Shown in pieces: positions 30,517-38,364 of a DNA stretch of 64,000 bases. Made by a program: the position numbers and the translations under genes. Source of the stretch: Streptomyces polyasparticus (GTDB lineage: Bacteria; Actinomycetota; Actinomycetes; Streptomycetales; Streptomycetaceae); contig NZ_JACTVJ010000011.1 of NCBI RefSeq assembly GCF_014493765.1, forward strand, positions 186,001 through 250,000. Direction: 5' to 3'. Every line of letters begins with the position of its first letter. Position 1 is the first letter of the stretch. The notes beneath the pieces are model-generated. The model was not told the origin of the DNA. It saw only the letters and a list, made by a program, of their open reading frames with translations, and did not search any database.

Positions 30517-32292
30517 ATGCGTACCTCCATAGCCACCGTCTCCCTGAGCGGAGGCCTCACCGAGAAACTCACGGCCGCCGCCCGGGCCGGTTTCGACGGT
30601 GTGGAGATCTTCGAGAACGATCTGGTCGCGGCGCCGCAGAGTCCCGAGGAGATCCGTGCCCGCACCGCCGATCTCGGGCTCACCATCGACCTCTACCAGC
30701 CCTTGCGGGACATCGAAGGCGTCCCGGACGAGCGGCGGTTCGCGCGCAATCTGCGCCGCGCCGAGCACAAGTTCCGGCTGATGCGGCGCCTGGGCGCCGA
30801 CACGGTGCTCGTCTGTTCCAGCGTCGCGCCGGACACCGCCGTCGACGACGCCCTGGCCGCGGCCCAACTGCACCGGCTGGCCCAACTGGCCGAGGAACAC
30901 GGCATACGCATCGCCTACGAAGCCCTCGCCTGGGGTCGCCATGTCGACACGTACGACCATGCCTGGCGCATCGTCGAGGCGGCCGGCCACCCCGCCCTGG
31001 GCGTCTGCCTCGACAGCTTCCACATCCTCGCCCGCGGCAGCGACCCCAAGGGCATCGAGGAGATCCCCGGCGAGAAGATCTTCTTCCTGCAGCTGGCGGA
31101 CGCACCCCAGCTCGCGATGGACGTCCTGCAGTGGAGCCGCCACTACCGCTGCTTCCCCGGCCAGGGCGCCTTCGACATCCCGGGCCTCCTCGGGCATGTG
31201 CTGCGCGCCGGATACACCGGTCCGCTCTCCCTGGAAGTCTTCAACGACGTCTTCCGGCAGGCCGACGCCGGGCCCACCGCCGTCGACGCCCGCCGCTCCC
31301 TGCTCGCACTCCAGGAGCGGACCGGCCTCGCGTCCGCGCTCAAGCCTCCGGTACGGCCCACCGGCATCGCCTTCGCCGAACTCGTCGCCTCCGACCCCGA
31401 ACCGGCCACCGCCGCCCTGCGCGCCCTCGGCTTCACACGCACGGCACGCCACCGCACCAAGCCCGTCGACCTGTGGGAGCAGGGCGAGGCCCGCGTCCTC
31501 GTCAACAGCGGAGCCGCCGCCCACCGCACCGGGACCCACCTGGCCGCGATCGGCCTGGAGACCCCCGATCCCGCGGCGGCCGCGGAGCGCGCCGAAGCGC
31601 TCCTCGCGCCCCTGATCCCCAGGCGGCGCGCCCCCGAGGACGCGCCCCTCGACGCGATCGCGGCACCCGACGGCACCGAACTCTTCCTCTGCGCCGCCCA
31701 AGGCCCCTCCTGGCGCGGCGACTTCGCCCGCGACACGGCACCGCCCCGCGACGGCGCGCTCCGCGGCATCGACCACATCGCGCTCACCCAGCCCTGGCAC
31801 CAGTTCGACGAGGCGTCCCTGTTCCACTGCACGGTCCTCGGCCTCGACCCCGAGGACAGCGTGGACGTCGCCGACCCGTACGGCCTGCTCCGCAGCCGCG
31901 CCTTCGGCACCCCCGACGGCGCCGTACGGATCGCCGTGGCCGTCGGCCCCGCGCCCACCGACGAGACCGGCCGGCCCCAGCACCTGGCCCTGGCCACCGA
32001 CGACCTGGTCACCGCGGTCCGCCACTTCCGCTCGGCCGGCGGCCGCACCCTGCCGGTCCCGGAGAACTACTACGACGACCTGGCGGCCCGATTCCCGCTC
32101 GGCGAGGCCGAGTTGGCCACGTACAAGGAACTGGACATCCTCTACGACGAGGACCCGGGCGGCGCCTTCCGGCACTGCTACACGGAGACGTCCGGCCGCG
32201 TCTTCTTCGAACTGGTCCAGCGCGACCCCGGCTACCGGGGATACGGAGCGGCCAACGCGCCGGTACGGCTGGCGGCACAGCGCCGGGCCTGA
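30517..32292 (+). CDS. 3-dehydroshikimate dehydratase fused to HPPD-like domain (QuiC/QsuB type)
   Basis: 591 residues. The N-terminal half (about 1-275) is a xylose-isomerase-like TIM barrel (SIATVSLSGGLTEKLTAAAR, then CLDSFHILARG and FFLQLADAPQ), the C-terminal half (about 290-585) is a glyoxalase/4-hydroxyphenylpyruvate dioxygenase-like module (GIDHIALTQP, FRHCYTETSGRVFFELVQR). This fusion is the QuiC1/QsuB dehydratase that converts 3-dehydroshikimate to protocatechuate; the second module is not a true HPPD. The ATG at 30517 is preferred over the TTG at 30514 because GAGG lies 9 bases before it. Protocatechuate ring-cleavage genes are not in the window. Confidence 0.88.
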   Translation: MRTSIATVSLSGGLTEKLTAAARAGFDGVEIFENDLVAAPQSPEEIRARTADLGLTIDLYQPLRDIEGVPDERRFARNLRRAEHKFRLMRRLGADTVLVCSSVAPDTAVDDALAAAQLHRLAQLAEEHGIRIAYEALAWGRHVDTYDHAWRIVEAAGHPALGVCLDSFHILARGSDPKGIEEIPGEKIFFLQLADAPQLAMDVLQWSRHYRCFPGQGAFDIPGLLGHVLRAGYTGPLSLEVFNDVFRQADAGPTAVDARRSLLALQERTGLASALKPPVRPTGIAFAELVASDPEPATAALRALGFTRTARHRTKPVDLWEQGEARVLVNSGAAAHRTGTHLAAIGLETPDPAAAAERAEALLAPLIPRRRAPEDAPLDAIAAPDGTELFLCAAQGPSWRGDFARDTAPPRDGALRGIDHIALTQPWHQFDEASLFHCTVLGLDPEDSVDVADPYGLLRSRAFGTPDGAVRIAVAVGPAPTDETGRPQHLALATDDLVTAVRHFRSAGGRTLPVPENYYDDLAARFPLGEAELATYKELDILYDEDPGGAFRHCYTETSGRVFFELVQRDPGYRGYGAANAPVRLAAQRRA

Positions 32293-32588
32293 ACGCGTGC
32301 GGCCGGGGGCCGTGTGTACGCGCCGTGCGCTCGGCGCGATGCGCGCGGGCCGTCGAGGGAGCGGTACTCGGGGTGTCGTGCGCTCGGCCGATGCGCATGG
32401 CTCGCCGACAGGCCCGGCGCACGGGTTCCCTCCGGAACGGCGGGCGCCGATTGCCCGTCGGCACCCAGTCGGCGGAACACCGGTCGTCGGCGGGTGGGGG
32501 AGCGCTGGGTGGCGGGGGTGCGGGGCCGCGTGGCCGACAGACCCTGGGAAAGCCGACCACCTGCCTTGTGTACGCGGTGGAGGCGGCG

Positions 32589-32814
32589 GTCACCGGCCCT
32601 GCGGGTGATGCGGCATGGCGGTCACCGGCCCCGCGGGTGGTACGGCATGGGCGGTCACCGGCCCCGCAGGTGGTGCGGCATGGCGTCACCGGCCCTGCGG
32701 TTGGGTGCTGCACGGCGGTCACCGGCCCCGCGGGTGGTGCTGCACGGCGGTCACCGGCCCCGCAGGTGGTGCGGCATGGCGTCACCGGCCCTGCGGACCC
32801 GAGGCCTGCCGGTC
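32589..32814. repeat. seven-copy 31-33-bp minisatellite
   Basis: CACCGGCC recurs at 32591, 32623, 32656, 32687, 32720, 32752 and 32783. The consensus is GGTCACCGGCCCCGCGGGTG followed by GTGCGGCATGGC; the CCCGCGGG part is palindromic. The uneven period (31-33) breaks any reading frame. The surrounding 700-base region (32293-32996) has no convincing gene; I see only this array and GC-rich unique sequence. Confidence 0.85.
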
Positions 32815-32996
32815 GCCGGCCTCGTGGGCACCGCCGGCCGTACCGCCGCGTCGACCCCCTCTCCCGCCCTGCGCTGCGGGCGACGCGGCACCACGCGCTC
32901 CCAGCCCTTTCCCCCATGGCCCGAGTTGCCCCGCACCTGGTCGCGATGTGCGCTGGACGCAAGCGACCATGCGAGCAGCAGGAAGGGAGCGCCGCC

Positions 32997-33227
32997 ATGG
33001 CAGCACCCGCGACACCCGGCTCCCCGACCGGCGGCAGCAGCGCCGCCCGGCGCTCCCCGTCGCCCCCGGCGAGCAGCCCGAAGTGCGAGGGCCGCAGGGT
33101 GTACGGGCTGCCGCCGGCGTTCACCGCGCCGGCGAGCCAGGCCGGGCACACCGAACGCCCGCACCACGCCCACCACTTGCACCTGCCGCACCGCAGCGGG
33201 CGCGGGCACAGTGGCCCGTTCGGGTAG
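32997..33227 (+). CDS. small proline/serine/histidine-rich orphan protein (doubtful)
   Basis: A 76-residue frame with ATG preceded by GGAAGGGAG at 8 bases, a good ribosome site for this genome. The product is rich in Ser, Pro and Ala at the start and ends in a His-rich stretch (ERPHHAHHLHLPHRSG). No family is recognised and no signal peptide is seen. It ends 19 bases before the DUF6049-like gene and could be co-transcribed or act as a leader. The base composition alone would allow such a frame by chance. Confidence 0.38.
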   Translation: MAAPATPGSPTGGSSAARRSPSPPASSPKCEGRRVYGLPPAFTAPASQAGHTERPHHAHHLHLPHRSGRGHSGPFG

Positions 33228-33246
33228 CGGGGAGCCGAGCCCGCCG

Positions 33247-35016
33247 ATGAAAGTGACGCCGAGCCCGACGACGGATACGCCGAGCCCGCCGATGACAGTG
33301 ACGCGGCACCGCGGCAGCCCCGCACGCCCGCGGCGGCGCCTCGCGCTCGCCCTGACCGCACTCCTCCTGCCGGCGCTGCTCGGCCCCCTGGGCGGCGCGC
33401 GCGCCGCCGCCGCGGACGCCACCGCCACCAAGACGGCCGTGCTCTGGCCGCTGACCGCCACGCCGAGCATGACCGCGGCCGCGCTCGGCTCGGGCGCCGC
33501 AGCCGAGGCGGTCTTCGACGGCGACGCTCTGGCGGCGGAGTTCGCGGACGGCGGCCGGCTGCGGGAGGTCGTCGAGGCGGGCAAGGGCCGCGAGGTCACC
33601 TGGGTCGTCGACCCGGACCTGATCGTGGCGGCCCGTGCGATGGCCGGCGGCTACCGCCTCATGGGCAGCACCGTCAGCCCCCGGGACAGCACGAAGGGCA
33701 CGGGCTCGGACGCGGCGTCCGACTGGCTTGCCGCGCTCAAGGACGCCGTGCGGGACCAGGACGTGATCGTCCTGCCGTACGCGGACGCCGACCTCGCCTC
33801 GCTGGCACACCACCCCGGCAAGGACACGGACAGCATCACGACCGTCGTACGCGGCCTCGCCGCCGACGGCCGGCAGGCGGTCGGCGAAGCCCTGGGCACG
33901 GAGGCCGCCGCCGGGCTCGGCTGGCCGGCGGACGGCGTCCTGGACGAAGCGGTCACCGCACTGGCCGGACAGCTCGGGCTCGGCCTGGTGCTCGCCTCGG
34001 GACAGGGCCTGGACGGCACACCGAGCGGACCCGTGCGCCTGCCCGGCGGCAAGGTCACCGCCCTGCCGTACGACGCGGAGCTCACCTCGGCCCTCGCCGG
34101 GGCCGAGCCGCCCTCGCGGGACCGGCTCGAAGCGCTGCTCGAGGCGGGCGGCCACCCCGTCGTCGTCCCGCCGCGCGATCTGTCGGGCGCGGCGGCGGGG
34201 GCGCTCGCGGCAGCGCTCGACGCGGAGGTACGGGCGGACCGGCTGGACGCGGCAGGGCTCGACGAGGTGTCGGGCGATCCGGCACCCGCGCAGTTCACCG
34301 GCGCGTATCCGGCGGCACTGCGGAAGAGCGAGCTGACGGGGGCCCAACTGGCCGCCACAGCGGACGACTTGACCGGCCTCGCCACGCTCACCAGGGTGCT
34401 CGCGAACCCCGAGGCCACCACGACCTCGGTGCACGCCGCCATGGCCCGCGCCGTCTCCACGGCCTGGCGCTCCCCGGGCCGGACGGGCGAGACCGGGGAC
34501 ACCGGCCGGACCGGTGAAGCCGACCCGGACAGCCAGGAGCCGGACCGGTCGGCCCAGGAAGCGTTCGCAAGGACCACCACGGACTTCCTCGCCACCGGCG
34601 TGACCTCGGTGCATCTCCTGCCGAAGACCGGTGTCAAACTCACCTCGGGCTCGGCTTCCCTGCCCGTGACCGTCGAGAACGGACTCCAACAGGAGATCGC
34701 AGGACTCGAACTGCGCACCACTTCCGACGACACGGCCCGCATCACCGTGCGCGACCCGGTGGTGGCGGTCAGGGTGCCGGGTGGCGCCGCCGGCACCGTG
34801 CGCGTCGGCGTGAACGCCCGCGCGAGCGGCCCGGCCCGGCTCACGGCCAAGCTGTACACGACGGCCGACGGCAAGCCCTGGGGGGAACCGATCGCGTTCG
34901 AGGCCGAGGTCACGCCCGTACCCACCACGGCGATCGTGGCCGTGGTGGCAGGAGCGGTCCTGATCGCGGCGGCGATGCTGCTGCGGATGCGGCGGGCCCG
35001 CCGCCGCAGGACCTGA
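33247..35016 (+). CDS. DUF6049-like membrane-anchored extracytoplasmic glycoprotein
   Basis: About 589 residues. A basic N-terminus and hydrophobic stretch (RRRLALALTALLLPALLG) form a signal sequence; the C-terminus has a membrane span with a basic stop (IVAVVAGAVLIAAAMLLRMR), so the body faces the outside. TAVLWPLTATPSMTAAAL, REVTWVVDPDLIVAARAM and ASDWLAALKDAV match DUF6049, which in most actinomycetes sits next to murJ and exceeds 700 residues; this copy is shorter and elsewhere. The ATG at 33247 adds a short PSP-rich lead; ATG 33292 would give a cleaner signal peptide. Confidence 0.72.
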   Translation: MKVTPSPTTDTPSPPMTVTRHRGSPARPRRRLALALTALLLPALLGPLGGARAAAADATATKTAVLWPLTATPSMTAAALGSGAAAEAVFDGDALAAEFADGGRLREVVEAGKGREVTWVVDPDLIVAARAMAGGYRLMGSTVSPRDSTKGTGSDAASDWLAALKDAVRDQDVIVLPYADADLASLAHHPGKDTDSITTVVRGLAADGRQAVGEALGTEAAAGLGWPADGVLDEAVTALAGQLGLGLVLASGQGLDGTPSGPVRLPGGKVTALPYDAELTSALAGAEPPSRDRLEALLEAGGHPVVVPPRDLSGAAAGALAAALDAEVRADRLDAAGLDEVSGDPAPAQFTGAYPAALRKSELTGAQLAATADDLTGLATLTRVLANPEATTTSVHAAMARAVSTAWRSPGRTGETGDTGRTGEADPDSQEPDRSAQEAFARTTTDFLATGVTSVHLLPKTGVKLTSGSASLPVTVENGLQQEIAGLELRTTSDDTARITVRDPVVAVRVPGGAAGTVRVGVNARASGPARLTAKLYTTADGKPWGEPIAFEAEVTPVPTTAIVAVVAGAVLIAAAMLLRMRRARRRRT

Positions 35017-35020
35017 CCCC

Positions 35021-35090
35021 GGCCGGCGAGTCCGCTTCCCGGCCGCCGAGTCCGCTTCCCGGCCGCCGAGTCCGCTTCCCGGACGGCGAA
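35021..35090. repeat. 20-bp tandem repeat just after the DUF6049-like stop
   Basis: GGCCGCCGAGTCCGCTTCCC occurs three times (35021-35080, first copy with one change) plus a partial fourth to 35090. It starts 4 bases after the stop codon. Confidence 0.82.
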
Positions 35091-35113
35091 CGGGACGACG
35101 AACCGGACAACGA

Positions 35114-35150
35114 AAGATCCCCACGGTCACTGAGTGACCGTGGGGATCTT
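35114..35150. terminator. 17-bp perfect hairpin terminator shared by tRNA-Leu and the DUF6049-like gene
   Basis: AAGATCCCCACGGTCAC (35114-35130), loop TGA, perfect complement 35134-35150. It stands between two converging transcription units, 6 bases from the 3-prime end of the tRNA. Confidence 0.87.
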
Positions 35151-35155
35151 GTCTG

Positions 35156-35240
35156 TGTCCGAGGGGGGACTTGAACCCCCACGCCCGATAAAGGGCACTA
35201 GCACCTCAAGCTAGCGCGTCTGCCATTCCGCCACCCGGAC
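35156..35240 (-). tRNA. tRNA-Leu, anticodon GAG
   Basis: On the minus strand the acceptor arm GTCCGGG pairs with CTCGGAC (one G-T pair), the anticodon stem CTAGC/GCTAG encloses loop TTGAGGT with anticodon GAG, a long variable arm follows (class II, about 85 bases), and the T arm contains GGTTCAAGTCC. CCA is not encoded. It reads CUC/CUU codons. Confidence 0.93.
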
Positions 35241-35429
35241 CGGTGACCCGCGGTTTCCCGCGGCGACGTGGAAAACCATAGCAAACATTCGGGGGTCCTC
35301 GATCACACCCCCGACCAGGCCTCGCCGGACGTGAACGGTGCATGTCGCAGCGGGCCCGCCCTTGGGTCCTGGCCGGTCACGCGGGAGGATGGTGGGGACC
35401 AGCGGCAGCAACTGCGAGAGGAACGCGGC

Positions 35430-36782
35430 GTGAGCGAAGCGGGCAGGAACGGGCAGCACAGCGTTCGGCACGGCCAGGAATACGTCGCCGGTGAGGACGA
35501 GGTCGTCGACCTCTGCCGCGACCTGATCCGGATCGACACCAGCAACTACGGGGACCACTCCGGTCCCGGCGAGCGCAAGGCCGCCGAGTACGTCGCCGAG
35601 AAGCTCGCCGAGGTCGGGCTCGAGCCGCAGATCTTCGAGTCCCACCCGGGCCGCGCATCCACCGTCGCGCGGATCGAGGGCGAGGACCCCTCGCGCCCGG
35701 CGCTCCTGATCCACGGGCACACCGACGTCGTACCGGCCAACGCACAGGACTGGACCCACCACCCCTTCTCCGGCGAGGTCGCCGACGGCTGTGTGTGGGG
35801 CCGTGGCGCCGTCGACATGAAGGACATGGACGCGATGACCCTCGCGGTCGTCCGCGACCGTATGCGCAGCGGCCGCAAGCCCCCGCGCGACATCGTGCTC
35901 GCGTTCCTCGCGGACGAGGAGGCCGGCGGCACGTACGGCGCACGGCACCTGGTCGACAAGCACCCGGACCTCTTCGAGGGCGTCACGGAGGCGATCGGCG
36001 AGGTCGGCGGGTTCTCCTTCACCGTCAACGAGAAGCTGCGCCTGTATCTCGTCGAGACCGCCCAGAAGGGCATGCACTGGATGCGGCTCACCGTGGACGG
36101 GACCGCCGGTCACGGCTCGATGACCAACAAGGACAACGCGATCACGGAGCTCTGCGAGGCCGTCGGGCGCCTGGGCCGCCATGAGTGGCCGGTGCGCGTG
36201 ACCAAGACCGTACGGTCCTTCCTCGACGAGCTGTCCGACGCGCTCGGCACCGAGCTCGACCCCGAGGACATGGACGCCACCCTCGCCAAGCTCGGCGGCA
36301 TCGCCAAGATGGTCGGCGCCACGCTGCGCAACTCCGCCGCCCCGACCATGCTCGGCGCCGGCTACAAGGTGAACGTGATCCCCGGCCAGGCCACCGCCCA
36401 TGTCGACGGACGCTTCCTGCCGGGATACGAGGAGGAGTTCCTCGCCGACCTCGACCGCATCCTCGGCCCGCGCGTGAAGCGCGAGGACGTGCACGGCGAC
36501 AAGGCCCTGGAGACGGACTTCGACGGCAAGCTCGTGGACGCCATGCAGGTGGCGCTCAAGGCCGAGGATCCGATCGCGCGGGCCGTGCCGTACATGCTCT
36601 CCGGCGGCACCGACGCCAAGTCCTTCGACGATCTCGGCATCCGCTGCTTCGGCTTCGCGCCGCTGCAGCTGCCGCCCGAGCTGGACTTCGCGGGCATGTT
36701 CCACGGCGTGGACGAGCGCGTACCGACCGAGGGGCTCAAGTTCGGGGTGCGGGTGCTCGACCGGTTCATCGACGCTTCCTGA
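35430..36782 (+). CDS. M20 family metallopeptidase (dipeptidase)
   Basis: 450 residues. The zinc ligands are in LLIHGHTDVVP (His and the following Asp), WGRGAVDMKD (bridging Asp) and ADEEAGGTYGA (catalytic Glu-Glu), with the dimerisation lid domain in the middle and GGTDAKSFDDLGI near the end. These features fit the M20 CPG2/dipeptidase type that frees amino acids from small peptides in the cytoplasm. The GTG at 35430 follows AGAGGAA; the open frame upstream runs into the tRNA region. In S. coelicolor the gene beside chpH is of this type. Confidence 0.88.
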   Translation: MSEAGRNGQHSVRHGQEYVAGEDEVVDLCRDLIRIDTSNYGDHSGPGERKAAEYVAEKLAEVGLEPQIFESHPGRASTVARIEGEDPSRPALLIHGHTDVVPANAQDWTHHPFSGEVADGCVWGRGAVDMKDMDAMTLAVVRDRMRSGRKPPRDIVLAFLADEEAGGTYGARHLVDKHPDLFEGVTEAIGEVGGFSFTVNEKLRLYLVETAQKGMHWMRLTVDGTAGHGSMTNKDNAITELCEAVGRLGRHEWPVRVTKTVRSFLDELSDALGTELDPEDMDATLAKLGGIAKMVGATLRNSAAPTMLGAGYKVNVIPGQATAHVDGRFLPGYEEEFLADLDRILGPRVKREDVHGDKALETDFDGKLVDAMQVALKAEDPIARAVPYMLSGGTDAKSFDDLGIRCFGFAPLQLPPELDFAGMFHGVDERVPTEGLKFGVRVLDRFIDAS

Positions 36783-36908
36783 GACCGCCGTCGACGGTCC
36801 CGCGGAGGCCGCTGATCGCAAGATTCGGCCGTACGTGCGCAGTTGACTGAAAAGAGTGAAAGCGACCATAGGCTCGTAGCCCGAATACTCCCTCCTCGTT
36901 ACACGTGA

Positions 36909-36931
36909 TGCAGTCCGCGGCTGGGACTGCA
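36909..36931 (+). promoter_or_regulatory. stable hairpin in the short chaplin 5-prime leader
   Basis: TGCAGTCC (36909-36916) pairs with GGACTGCA (36924-36931), loop 7 bases, ending 9 bases before the strong ribosome site AGGAGGA (36941-36947). It may stabilise the abundant chaplin message or modulate translation. Confidence 0.5.
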
Positions 36932-36950
36932 TTGCCAACTAGGAGGAATA

Positions 36951-37184
36951 ATGATCAAGAAGGTCGTCGCTGCTGCGGCTGCCACGGGTGGCCTCGTTCT
37001 CGCTGGTGCGGGTATCGCTGCTGCCGACTCCGGTGCTCAGGGCGCTGCCGTGAAGTCTCCCGGTGTGCTCTCGGGCAACGTGATTCAGGCCCCGATCCAC
37101 ATCCCGGTGAACGCGTGTGGCAACACCGTTTCCGTGATCGGGCTCCTGAACCCCGCCTTCGGCAACACCTGCACCAACGTCTGA
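36951..37184 (+). CDS. chpH: short chaplin ChpH-like
   Basis: 77 residues: a signal peptide of about 26 residues ending in AAADSGAQ, then one chaplin domain (SPGVLSGNVIQAPIHIPVNA, then CGNTVSVIGLLNPAFGNTC) with two cysteines. Chaplins are secreted surfactants that assemble into amyloid-like fibres on aerial hyphae and lower surface tension at the air-water interface. The sequence is very close to what I recall of ChpH of S. coelicolor, and the long chaplin downstream matches its chpC-chpH order. A strong AGGAGGA ribosome site and a leader hairpin precede it. Confidence 0.93.
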   Translation: MIKKVVAAAAATGGLVLAGAGIAAADSGAQGAAVKSPGVLSGNVIQAPIHIPVNACGNTVSVIGLLNPAFGNTCTNV

Positions 37185-37222
37185 GACGTAGTGCCTCACC
37201 CCAAGAGGGTCTGAGTCCGACG

Positions 37223-37253
37223 GCCCCGGAGTGCGTGCCATGCGCTCCGGGGC
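37223..37253 (+). terminator. terminator hairpin after the short chaplin
   Basis: GCCCCGGAGTGC (37223-37234) pairs with 37242-37253 with one G-T pair, 39 bases after the stop. Confidence 0.65.
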
Positions 37254-37324
37254 TGCCTGGCATCTAGGCGCATCCGCAAGGGAGCGGTTGCGTACTCCAG
37301 TAGGTCAAAGGCAGGGAAGAACCT

Positions 37325-38044
37325 ATGCGACAGGTCACGCGCAAAGGCCTGATCACCGTGGCAGCCGCGAGCGGCGTGCTCGCCGTCACGGGTGGCACCG
37401 CGTTCGCCGACTCGGGAGCGGACGGCAAGACCGCCGACTCCCCGGGCGTGCTGGCGGGCAACACCGTCCAGTTGCCGATCAACATCCCCGTGAACCTCTG
37501 CGGGAACACGGTCAATGTGGTCGGACTGCTCAACCCGGCGGCGGGCAACAGCTGTGCCAACGTCTCCGACGGCGGCAGCGGCGACAACGGCGGGCAGGAC
37601 AAGCCCGGCGGCGGCGCCGCGGCCGAGGGCTCGGCGAAGGACTCGCCGGGCGTCGGCTCCGGCAACGTCATCCAGCTCCCGATCGACGTCCCCGTGAACG
37701 CCTGCGGGAACAGCGTCACGATCGGCGGCCTGGGCAACGGCACCGAGGGCAACGACTGCACCAACGAGTCCGGCCCCCAGACGCCGCCCGTCAACGAGAA
37801 GCCCCCGGTCAAGCCGGAGAAGCCGGTCAAGCCCGGCAAGCCGGACACCCCGGATGTGCCGGCCACCCCCGACGAGCCCACGAAGCCCAATGAGCCGGAG
37901 ACGCACGTCGTCACCCCGCCCAAGGGCTCCGAGCAGCTCGCACGGACCGGTTCGGAGACGCCGATCGGCATCGCCGTGCCGATGAGCGCGGGTCTGCTCC
38001 TCGCGGGCGCCGTGCTCTACCGCAGGGCGCGTCAGGCGGCCTGA
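37325..38044 (+). CDS. long chaplin with two chaplin domains and sortase anchor
   Basis: 239 residues: signal peptide to about residue 30 (TGGTAFADSG), chaplin domain 1 at about 37-80 (SPGVLAGNTVQLPINIPVNL, CGNTVNVVGLLNPAAGNSC), chaplin domain 2 at about 107-146 (SPGVGSGNVIQLPIDVPVNA, CGNSVTIGGLGNGTEGNDC), a Pro/Lys/Glu-rich wall-spanning linker, then LARTG, a hydrophobic span and RRARQAA. LAxTG is the class E sortase signal, so the protein is covalently fixed to the wall and should anchor chaplin fibres. It corresponds to ChpA/B/C; by position chpC is likely. Confidence 0.9.
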   Translation: MRQVTRKGLITVAAASGVLAVTGGTAFADSGADGKTADSPGVLAGNTVQLPINIPVNLCGNTVNVVGLLNPAAGNSCANVSDGGSGDNGGQDKPGGGAAAEGSAKDSPGVGSGNVIQLPIDVPVNACGNSVTIGGLGNGTEGNDCTNESGPQTPPVNEKPPVKPEKPVKPGKPDTPDVPATPDEPTKPNEPETHVVTPPKGSEQLARTGSETPIGIAVPMSAGLLLAGAVLYRRARQAA

Positions 38045-38062
38045 CGCAGTACCGGAACGAGA

Positions 38063-38102
38063 AACGGAGTGGGCCCCGCCGCTTGGCGGGGCCCACTCCG
38101 TT
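38063..38102. terminator. 18-bp perfect bidirectional terminator
   Basis: AACGGAGTGGGCCCCGCC (38063-38080), loop GCTT, perfect complement 38085-38102. It serves the long chaplin and the converging DUF5703 gene. Confidence 0.87.
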
Positions 38103-38128
38103 GTCACACGCTTCCTGCGGCGGGGATG

Positions 38129-38317
38129 TCACCACGTCGCACGCACTTGACGGATGATCCGTCGGCGCAGCCGCACCCGGCGGCTTCCGTCGCGGCGCAG
38201 GGTCAGTCGGTCCAACTCCCAGTGGCCGTACTCGGCATGGTCGGTCAGCAGGCGGGTCGTGTCCTTGCGGGAGATCCCGCGCGGCACGTACACGTCGAGA
38301 AATTCGTATTCCGGCAT
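38129..38317 (-). CDS. DUF5703 family small protein
   Basis: 62 residues beginning MPEYEFLDVYVPRGISRKD and ending in a strongly basic segment (LRRDGSRRVRLRRRIIRQVR). This short family is conserved in actinobacteria at this position beside chaplins. The function is unknown; the basic C-terminus may contact nucleic acid or membrane. It is divergent from the acidic protein at 38365, with a 47-base shared promoter gap. Confidence 0.83.
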   Translation of the reverse strand: MPEYEFLDVYVPRGISRKDTTRLLTDHAEYGHWELDRLTLRRDGSRRVRLRRRIIRQVRATW

Positions 38318-38364
38318 CGCATCTATTGTGCGCTCAAGTGCCCTGTACGGATAGCGTCTGCAGT

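Noticed and set aside
30517-32292. 4-hydroxyphenylpyruvate dioxygenase
   Set aside because: Only the C-terminal half has that fold; the N-terminal TIM barrel and gene context identify the dehydroshikimate dehydratase fusion.
32589-32814. CRISPR array
   Set aside because: The repeats are directly adjacent with no unique spacers of constant length, and no cas genes are in the window.
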